Position numbers and translations under genes: made by a program. 64,000 nucleotides of DNA from Rhizoclosmatium globosum (lineage: Eukaryota > Chytridiomycota > Chytridiomycetes > Chytridiales > Chytriomycetaceae): contig MCGO01000009.1 in NCBI GenBank assembly GCA_002104985.1, forward strand, positions 1 to 64,000, written 5' to 3'. The notes below the pieces were generated by a model. It was not told where the DNA came from, did not search any database, and saw only the letters and a program-made list of their open reading frames with translations. This document shows, piece by piece, positions 55,484-64,000 of this stretch (positions are counted from its first letter, which is position 1; each line of letters opens with the position of its first letter).

Positions 55484-58132
55484 TTATGCTGAGAATGTCT
55501 TTCGGTAAAACCCTGACGGCAGGGCATCCATAACACTCAACACAGGCCTTTCTACAACCACGGCTTCTTCTCCACCAGCCAAAAATCCAAAGAACATTGT
55601 GGGTCCATAGTTAAATTGAATCGAGAAGGCTCCACCTTTTATGTCCCATCCCTCAGCCGCTCCATCACTATCCTCAGAGGAATGGCTATTTTTTGTTGGC
55701 GTTTTCTTTTCAATTGGCTTCGATTTTTTGTCGTCAACTTTGCGCTTGTTATGTGTCGTTACTTTGACGATTGACTGACAAAATATTAGGTAAGTTAAAT
55801 GGCCAATAAGTACACACCTTATTTGTGTCCAAGCAGGCCAAGTACAAGGCACCCCATACAACTATCTTTTGCGGTGCAGTTTCACATGAACTTGCGCCCA
55901 TGATAGTATCTGTACGTTCCAAGAAGTGCTTTGGCAAAGTGTGGGAGTTGTTACGCGACCAGTCAGTCAGACGAGCATGTTCTGCATCGTAAATGAAGAT
56001 TTCGTTGGAATTTAGGGTTACGATGAGGTTGGCTGTGTTGAAACTGAAGGCAAGAGAAGTGTGCTGAGCTTGCAGTTGTGGAATGGTGGCATGGTGCTGT
56101 AATAGCTGAGTTAGAATCAAGAAGTCTTTTCAAAAGCATCTCTGATTACCTTCAATCCATCCAAAGTGTAAACGTTGACACGGTTAGCCATGTCACCTGA
56201 TGCCAACCATTGACAGTCTGTGCTGACAGTCAGAGAAGTAATCAATTCAGCCCCGATGTGCTTCGGTGCACTTGGTCCCTCTACACCCGCCATTGCATTT
56301 GACTGAGACCGCAATTTGCCACGATGTTCTGTAAATACAGCAACAATCTCGAATTCATCAACAGAGGGGTCTGAAACATCAATAACACGGATGATTGAAT
56401 CCGTGCCGGCCAAAATTAAACGCTTTGAATCTGGGGTGAAAGTGATACTGACAGATCCCGGAATAAGCGAGGGTGATGGAAACTTTTTGACACGGAACAC
56501 TCGAGACGGGTCAATAAATACAGCGAATAGTTTGGTGGAAAATAGATCCGAAACGGCAATTAAAGCGCCGTCAGACGAGATAGCTGATGCAATCAGATTT
56601 GTGGTGCACTGAAGACAAGTTAGAACCCAAGTAGGAATAAACTCATTCTCACCTTGATTTTTAATTCTGCAACAAGTCGTTCCTTTTGAGCGACGCCAAG
56701 GCGTTCTCCGAATTGAACTCCCCCTTGCAATTCCTCTGCAGTGGCGATAGACTGTCCCAGAGCCCAAACTTTAACAGAGTCATCGAATCGGGCCATTAGC
56801 AGTCTGCCCTCATCAGCAAGAGAGATCAAAGACTTTTGAGGGAAGGGACTTTGTCGCTGCTGCTTGCTGTCTGGGAACTGCGAGATGGTTTTTGAAATCA
56901 CAAACGTTGCGTCCATCCCTCCAGAAACCAAAGAATCAATCGGCTTTGTTTCACACAGCGCTAAAGCGCGCACATCATGCGAATGGAAACGACGATCCCC
57001 GGAGAGAACCCAATTTTGACGAAACAGTGGTTTCTTTGTCTTTTGAGAAGACATATAGTTGCTTGCGTTTGGGCCGTATTGTCTACCAGGCGATATTGCA
57101 ACACACGTCGATCGACACCAGATGAATAAACAACATCTCCTTGTGAACCTGCCGCGAGACAGAGCACATCCGCGTAATGAGATTTGACGGATTTCATAAG
57201 TGTATGAGACTCATCATCAAAGAAGGAGACAGCGCCAATGGAGTCTCCTGAAACAAGAGTTCCGGATGGAAGGTATGTCAATGCCCAAACTAGAGTTTCC
57301 TCACGGCGCTTTCCGGTATCAACAGTCAAACGATGCAAAAGCCGGTAGTTTTGGGTTGAATAGCTTCGAATACACGAATCTGAGGAACCAGCTGAGATGA
57401 TGGGCTTTGTTGGGTGGAACGCGACAGAAAGGATACGGTCTGAGAAAGCACAATAAGAATTTCGAACACGCTATTTAACAATTCAAAGATACGTACTATC
57501 TTGACGGTCGCATGCCGCTTTGTAAACAACAGAGTCTTGCGATCCAACTGGAGCAACCTCGAAAATTCGAACACACCCGTCTTCACAACCAATCGCAATT
57601 TCTTTCCCAACGGAGAGACTGCCATGGACCAAATAGCTCCTCCTCCAGATTCAACGCGGGAAATTGGAGCCAGAGTCACAAGATCCCATTCAGTTATGAA
57701 TCCATCCAGTCCAGCTGTAAACAGCCTTGGGGTATGCAACGTCTTTTGAGGTTTCTTTTTTGGCTGCTGTGGTTTCTTTCCGGCCGATTGATCGTCTCCT
57801 TCGACATCGTCTTCATCGTCGTCATCTTCATCGTCATCTTCATCAACAACTGGGATCCATGCAATGCTTTCAATGCTCCCTGCCCCAGTAATACCAGGAA
57901 TCGTCTAGAGATACTGTTTAAATTTACGAAATTGCATTGGATGAGAACATACTCGTTCAATGTGCCATGAGATTGGGTTCCAAATTTCAATGTCTCCATT
58001 CGCGCGAGCACAGGCAAGAAGTGGCCGTTTCACATCCTTTGAAATAAAGCTCAAGGAATTGATTGCGGAAGGCACGTATTCAACAAAGCGACAGCGGTGG
58101 ATTTGAAGTGGTGTTCGTTCTGCCTCCTTCAT
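55484..58132 (-). CDS. UTP4/cirhin-like WD40 protein of the small-subunit processome
   Basis: UTP4 is a WD40 subunit of the t-UTP/UTPA complex that starts 18S pre-rRNA processing. The start at 58132 matches family N-termini: IHRCRFVEYVPSAINSLSF, then GDIEIWNPISWHIERV. An acidic insert (about 57800) is followed by repeats: LFTAGLDGFITEWDLVTL, AIGCEDGCVRIFEV, FHPTKPIISAGSSDSC-like, LVSGDSIGAVSFFDDESHTL, VVYSSGVDRRVLQYRL, FHSHDVRALALCE, ISSDGALIAVSD, LAGTDSIIRVIDVSD, LASGDMANRVNVYTL, and LIVTLNSNEIFIYD. The C-terminus has RPVLSVMDALPSGFYRKTF, similar to the family end. Introns are about 50 nt. A one-base loss near 57610, between AVSP and GKEIAIG, breaks the frame with no splice signal. Confidence 0.83.
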
Positions 58133-58207
58133 CTTGTTGGGTTGGAAAAAAACAAAAAACGATGAAGATGATCTTTTCTCTGCAAAACGTCAATAATGTA
58201 AGTCAAT

Positions 58208-60234
58208 TCAAGGTTTGAGCTCCTGCAATAGAGTTTGAGACAATTCTTCGGCCGAGTTTTCAACCACAAGGCCTCCGCTACTAACTGATTCAGGACCACG
58301 AGGAAGTCGTTGTTTCGAGACGGTCTCAATTAACTTGAGCAATTCCTCATCATCGAGAAGCTTAGATTTTAATTTATCTGTGATTGATCTGTCAGTCTCG
58401 GAAAACGACAAGAATCGCCTTACCATTTCCTGACACGCACTGCACCAGAGTCCAAACTGCAATGTGTCGCAGCGAATAGTCTGAACTTTTGATAAACTTG
58501 GCAATATACTTGCGTACCCCAGACCAATGGCTGATGAACAGATCCGTTTCCTTTTCATTCACTGATAAAGTTTAGCATTTAATTTTAGTGACGTTAGTGT
58601 GAAGAACTTACAGTTAGCCACAGAGTTCCCAATCGCAAAAGCCGAGTTGCTTCTGACGTCAATATCAGGCGATGATGTGAGTCGAATCAGGTATTTAAGG
58701 ATTTTAAGCATTCCAGGTTTTGCTTCATCTGAACGCTATGGTTTAGCTTTCATTGCGATGGGAAACACGAAACACAGACCCATCAACGCTAAAACAGCCA
58801 GACAAGCAGTCATCTCACTCTTGACGTTATCAGATACGACACCTTCTTGAAGGCGCAACAGTTCCCCAATCCTTTGAATGGCGCCAGATTCAATAATTTT
58901 GGCCTTGTTTTCGTCCGATGAAGCCAGGTTCCGAATGGTACTCATTGAGTGGCATTGAATTTCGGGATTGTCCACAACCAACAATTCCAAAAGGAGAGGT
59001 AAAAAGCCTGCTTCCACAATGGGAGATTCATTTGATGGGTGGATCGATATATTACGAATGCAGGCAACGGATGCTAAAATGATTTGTGGTATTTGTGACT
59101 GCAGGAGTTGATGAAGCGGGGACAGGCCGTGCTGTTTCACGATTTCAACTTGGAAGAAATCATCTGATGCAAGGTTTCTCAGGGCAAGTGTGGCTTGACA
59201 TTGGACTTTAAGGGCAGGGGAGTCAGTGAGGCGAATGAGGAAAACCACGACATTAGGCTCTGTGCTGGAGAGAAGTTTACGATGTGTATAGTCCACTGCA
59301 ATATTGCTGAGTGATGTTGTACAATAGTATTGAATATCATAGTCAGGAGAGTTGAGGAGTCTGACGAGAATAGGGACAGCTCCGCGGAAACCAATTGCAT
59401 TCGATTGTCAACAGTATGTGTCATATTTAATAAAGCGCCAGTAGCATTGCGCTTTTATGAAAGTATCAGATTTAAGGTTGACAAAGATATAACTAACTTG
59501 TACACGAAGGTCTTCTGATGCTGCCAATTTTGTCAATGGAATCAAAGCACCCGATTGGGCAATCTTGTCCTTATTATCATCTGTATAGAATATATTAGAC
59601 TGAAGTTATTCGTTGGGGAAAGGCAAGAGACCATGCGTAGCCAAGTTTGTGATACATCCAACGGCATTGCATTGCACTTCAATGTCATCAGACGTAGACA
59701 TGATGGAGACAAGGGGTTCCAATACGCCAAATTCGACGATTGTGACTTGGTTATTGGCTGTGGATGTGTAATGGATAAGGAATGCAGTGCATCAAGCAAG
59801 GGATACACACGATTCACGGCCAGGTTTCCAAGGGCCGCAGCGGCCGCACGCTGCACCTCCGGATCGCTGTCTTCGAGCAGATTCTTTGCGCACTCGACGG
59901 CGACGCGCTGAACCCGGAACGCGTCTTGTTCGGAAGCGTCGACGAGGGCGGCGGCAGCGATTCGGCGCAGGTCGGCGCGGCCCGAAAAGACGAGCAGCGA
60001 CAGCGACCGAAGCGCAGGAAAGTCGAGCACGTGCACGCCGCCTCGCACGTCGGTCACGGCCGCCGCGAGCTCCTCACTTAGACCACTCGTTGTTGTTGCC
60101 GTTGTGGCTGAAGTGCCGCCAGTGAGGCGTTGGTATCCACGCCGGCTCGGTCCAAACAATCCTACGCAGCAGCAAAGAACAGACGGCTCGTCGTCTTCAC
60201 TCTCGCTCAAATTGTTGCGTGGCGGGCAAAGCAT
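58208..60234 (-). CDS. Armadillo-repeat vacuolar protein VAC8
   Basis: VAC8 is the fungal armadillo scaffold on the vacuole membrane, used in inheritance, nucleus-vacuole contact and autophagy. From the ATG at 60234 ([20 protein letters not shown]) a short leader with the cluster CCC at residues 21-23 precedes the repeats: [38 protein letters not shown], then, after a 51-nt intron, [17 protein letters not shown] and [15 protein letters not shown]. Further on come [39 protein letters not shown], and [20 protein letters not shown]. The last exon has ALWTI-like [10 protein letters not shown] and [14 protein letters not shown], ending at 58208. Yeast Vac8 starts MGSCCSC with myristoylated Gly2. 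That glycine is absent here, so the protein may rely on palmitoylation or the start may differ. Confidence 0.92.
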
Positions 60235-60379
60235 TGCAAACAGTGAGCCAAGTTTGAGAAAGGATATTTGGAATCACACTAAACATTAATATCGATGTTA
60301 ATAGCTTCTATGCTATGTGCATCGTATAATCGGTCAATGACAGCCAACCCTTTTTTTGGACCCACGTCAGTTGTGAATC
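60235..60379. promoter_or_regulatory. Short divergent promoter between VAC8 and bZIP gene
   Basis: Only 145 bp separate the two start codons, so the region must serve both genes. I see no TATA element that can be assigned with confidence. It illustrates how compact this part of the window is. Confidence 0.35.
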
Positions 60380-61260
60380 ATGGTGGAGGTTCTGGAAATG
60401 CAGATGACACTTCCAAAAAGTCTCTTTCAACCAACGATGGCAAACCTCTTTGACTTCTCGCACATACTCAATACCGCTCCGCCATTCCCAGGCATCAACG
60501 GATCTGGTTCTCCTGATCAGCCAATCCTTCCACCTGCACTGTCCCTCCAGGAAGAGATTGATCGCTTCTTACTTGAATCCTCCCTAACCTCTGACTCTTC
60601 TGCTACTGCCAGCCCAAACTCAGCGTTCGGTGTTACACCTGACTCTGGCCTCTTTTCCTCCTCCTTTGACTTCTTGTTTTCGTACCCGCTCTCTGGTTCA
60701 ACTGCCATTGCTCCTGCCTCCCCTTCCATCTCCGACTCCTCTGCCGGCAAGGCATCTAATGAACTATCGTCTGTACCCGGAAAATCTACTCGCGGAAGGA
60801 AACCTAAGATCCTTACTGAAGGTGAGAGCCAAATCACCCAAAAAACTGAAACTCACCCAAATATTAATCAGAGGAAAAGGCAGCACAGTTAGAACACCGC
60901 AAAGAAAAAAACAAGGAATTCGCTCAAGTAAGCAGAGACCGCAAGCGCAAACATGTGGAAGAGCTCGAAGCAACGAATGCTGTACAAGCTGAACGTATTC
61001 GAGCATTGGAGGAACAAAACCGAACTCTTATGCAACGTGTCATGGAACTCACTAAGGGTGCTGACTCTCTTGGTTCGATCTTCAAGACTCCTAACCTTGC
61101 ATCATCATCATCATCTTCAGCTGGTACTCGATCTTTAATGGCCCCAACCCCTTCAGCTGGGACCTCGTCTTTCACTTCATTATGGCCCTTCAGTGCCCCT
61201 CATCATAGTCAGCAATTGTATCCTCTTCTTTCATTTTTCCGTCGAAGGGTGTTTGGATGA
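60380..61260 (+). CDS. bZIP transcription factor
   Basis: A nuclear DNA-binding regulator with two exons. Exon 1 (60380-60821) encodes MVEVLEMQMTLPKSLFQ and a Ser/Pro/Ala-rich, acidic, probably activating N-terminal part, ending STRGRKPKILTE. A 50-nt intron (60822-60871, gtgag...atcag) keeps frame. Exon 2 opens with EEKAAQLEHRKEKNKEFAQ. The basic region contains N-KEF-A-QVS-R, the N(x7)R spacing of bZIP proteins, followed by RKRKHVEELEATN. The zipper has heptads in VQAERIRALEEQNRTLMQRV. A Ser/Pro-rich tail follows to the stop at 61258. Which bZIP subfamily it belongs to is not clear. Confidence 0.85.
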
Positions 61261-61399
61261 AGTGTGTCGATTTCTTTCATAAAAGTGACAATTTCAGTGA
61301 TTTCCAGCAGTCTGCCTCTCTGCTGATTCTTGAGTCAACCCTCTGATTATTACTCGTGTTAAGCGTCGTAGCTCTTGCAACATCAGTTACGAGTAGAGA

Positions 61400-64000
61400 A
61401 TGACAGGTTCACATGGGAAACAAATTCCACTTCGCTCACCTCACTATGACCGTTTCCATACGACCCATCAAATCGAAATCCAATTGCCCAACGAACCTTC
61501 TTTAAACAACAAGCTCAATCTAAAAGCTGGCCAGTGTCCGCTGGAAATGCACATCTCCTGAATCGACCAAAAACGGCGCCATCTTCGTCCTCAAGTAATC
61601 TTCCAGTGAAAACCACGCGTTTTACAAACTCTGCCGCCTTTTTCGACAATGAAAAGCCATCAACTCGACCGCAAACGCCACAGCCAATGTTGCGCCCAAA
61701 TTCCCCTCAACCCTCACCCTATGCCCTTCTGATTCCTCCTCCACCAGCGCCTTCACCCGCCATTTCAAAAATGAAAGCTACAGCGGCTCTGAAAGAACAA
61801 GAGGCATTGGAATACATGAAAAAATTTACAACATCTCCATATGCCGCAAAATCGGCAAAAGTTGTGAATAAGAGGCAACATGTGAGGCCAAGTACAGCAT
61901 CGTCCTCATATTCAAATCAACCACATCATCAAACGGATCTGTTGATGACATACGACCCACGAAAACAAAACTATAGTCGCCCAACTAGTGGCATGACCCA
62001 ATCCGCAAAAAATCATGCTGCAGAACTCCATGCTATGAAACTGCTTAAGCTTATGGAACGCGAAGAACAGGACAACAACCTCATTAAGTCACACTTCAGT
62101 CAACATCCCCACGAGTCACCTCCAGGGTCTCCAAGAGGCCACAAATCAATACCAGGGTCTACTACGACAACTATTTCTTCACCTCTCTCTGTCAAACTTG
62201 TAGCTGATCTCAAGGATATTGGAGTATCAAGTGAAACGGCCGCAATAGTAGGTGCTGCAGTTGCAAACCAGCCACAACATCTTCAGGTTCAAGAATCGGA
62301 TTCATATCGACCAATGTCTACAGCTTCATCTTACCGTCGGCCTCCATCATCCTCGGTCTCACAACGAACTCGTCAAAGTGCCCAAGGAGATGTTGATCCA
62401 ACTGTTGCATGGCCAAAACTTGAGCCTTTTGTTAACCATTGGGGAATCCAAAACAAAAACAGGCCAATTGGCGCTCACTCCAGTGGATACTATGCAAAAC
62501 AACATCACACCTCATTTTCGACTTCAATTGGACAACATGTTGGTGCAAATAGCCCTCTACCCACTCCTATGTCTCTGACAATGGAGCTTGAAAATGAAGA
62601 GGAAGACATTGTTGGTGGCGGAAGATCATCCTCATATCCACACCCGCATTCTTCCAGATCAGCTCGAAATTCTGCAAACAGTGGACCAAAGAATCCAATG
62701 GAGGAAGAACATGAGCGCTCAAAACGGAAGACTTATATAAATGAAACAGCTGTAACCGATGAGCAACTGTGCATTATGACTGATCCGGAAGTAACCCCAG
62801 AGGAAGTGCTCAGTGCCCTTTCGATACTGATTGGAATGGCTTTGGATAATGGTAAGTTTATTTGAGCAGAAAATGTTTGTCTGAAATTTGTTGACAAAAG
62901 AAACCGTGGCTCAAAGCACTCTGTTCGATCGTGGCGGCGTCTTTATAATACTTCATGTCATGAATCAAATGCCAGAGCACCCCGATGTGCAAGCGAAAGC
63001 GTGTCATTTATTAGAAATTATGGCAGCAAAGAATCCATTAACCTTGACAAGTCTCTATAAACAAAATGGGATTATGTCCATTTTAGCTGCGGTACAAACG
63101 GTTTCAAGAGGTAAGTGATATTACATAATAATCAATCAGTCAATAAACACACTTTCAAAGCCTGTCAAGATGCTAAGCATGCAGTGACTTTGATGCAGGA
63201 GGCTCAACAGCAAGCTTCATCAACAAATCATACTCAAGCCTCTTCTCATCGCCAATTAAACAAACGAAACTGGAGCAAATCCACAACTCAGCGTCCTCCA
63301 ACCTCGAATTCAAATGATCATATCAATAAAGGTTCCAACAACGACATCTTGAGTGGATCATCGTCAATTCCTGAGGTTAATACTTCAGGAAATGGTTCCA
63401 CCGAGAAACTGAATCCAGCAGGAAAAATTCAGCCTCCAACTATACAAATTACAGGAGGCAGCAACGGTGCCAATGTAGTAAATCCCTTAGTCTCCTCATT
63501 GCCTCCAAGTTCAATGCCATACTTCGACACGAACAATACATTGGTGCACGGAATCCTTCAAAAGTATTTTGATCCAAAGTTCGTCATTCAGCTTGATAAA
63601 ATGGACAAGGTTGCTCGGTCTGAAATTGTTAAACATCTGCTTTCACTATTCCAACGTATAGATCGTCTCATACTCACCGGAGCCCTTATATCACTGGAAG
63701 TAGACCAGGAAATAGCATTGGATCAAATCGTTCGTGAAGCAGAGAACTTGGTCAACAGTGAGCTGACATTGCTCTACTTGATTGATCCAATCACAGGGGA
63801 TTTAATGGCAGGAGATTGTGATCCTTGGATGGATCCAAAAGAAAAAGAGTTAATTCGAGAAGTAAGATTCCCACTTGGTCTTGGCATTGTTGGGTGGGTA
63901 GCCCAATCTCGTCAACCCGTAAACATAATGCGAGACGCTTCTAAGCATGAGCAGTTTGATCACAATGCTGATACTCGAGGGGAATCTATGGCCGTGAGTA
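61400..64000 (+). CDS. GAF-domain signalling protein, 5' part (cut by window end)
   Basis: The start is uncertain (ATG near 61400, MTGSHGKQIPLRSPHYDRFH); the first exon and the main frame from 61534 are not cleanly joined. The N-terminal 430 residues are Ser/Pro/Gln-rich with RPKTAPSS and RPTSGMTQSA-type segments. A helical stretch follows (EEVLSALSILIGMALDN, joined by a roughly 50-nt intron to ETVAQSTLFDRGGVFIILHV and CHLLEIMAAKNPLTLTSLY), which could be armadillo/HEAT-like. After 63540 the protein reads FDPKFVIQLDKMDKV and AENLVNSELTLLYLIDP. A GAF domain is then visible: VRFPLGLGIVGWVAQSRQPV, NIMRDASKHEQFDHN. In related proteins GAF domains precede cyclase or phosphodiesterase catalytic domains; here the output domain lies beyond the window. 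Confidence 0.7.

Overview
The window looks like nuclear DNA of an early-diverging, zoospore-forming fungus, most likely a chytrid. The gene set is eukaryotic: haspin, a UTP4-like processome protein, GRC3/NOL9, uroporphyrinogen-III synthase and an SNX4-type sorting nexin. Introns are GT-AG and very short, mostly about 44-55 nt. A VAC8-type armadillo protein points to fungi. An HCN-like cyclic-nucleotide-gated channel, a ligand-binding polytopic receptor and possible cilium-type coiled-coil proteins suggest a flagellated fungus rather than a yeast or mould. The organism call is an inference from gene content; no rRNA or mitochondrial marker is present.

Layout. Positions 1-17425 are one uninterrupted tandem array of a 146-bp satellite (about 119 copies). 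A 9.5-kb non-LTR retrotransposon on the minus strand (17426-26900) is inserted into it. The element has two intact ORFs, a short poly(A) tail and a 17-bp target-site duplication. The satellite resumes at 26901 and stops at 29670 (about 19 copies). Parts of both arms show a five-monomer higher-order repeat of about 730 bp. From 29671 to 31602 lies gene-free DNA holding an imperfect inverted repeat, a 132-bp tandem duplication and one strongly diverged satellite monomer about 1.1 kb outside the array.

From 31603 onward the sequence is gene-dense, with spacers often below 150 bp: a four-helix membrane protein (+), a coiled-coil protein (+), GRC3 (-), a long low-complexity/coiled-coil gene that may run into a serine hydrolase (+), a receptor-like protein with a glycine-betaine-binding-type ectodomain (+), haspin (-), a leucine-rich-repeat protein (-), a cyclic-nucleotide-gated channel (-), HEM4 (+), SNX4 (+), UTP4 (-), VAC8 (-), a bZIP factor (+) and the 5' part of a GAF-domain protein (+) cut by the window end.

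Functionally the genes are a housekeeping mixture: ribosome biogenesis (GRC3, UTP4), heme synthesis (HEM4), endosome/vacuole biology (SNX4, VAC8), mitosis (haspin) and signalling (channel, receptor, GAF protein, bZIP). They do not form a single pathway. Several conserved genes contain single-base frame breaks that no intron explains, which points to residual assembly indels. The retrotransposon ORFs are clean. The most unusual items are the nucleosome-length satellite with its retrotransposon and outlying relic monomer, the receptor architecture, and the non-canonical pore sequence of the channel.
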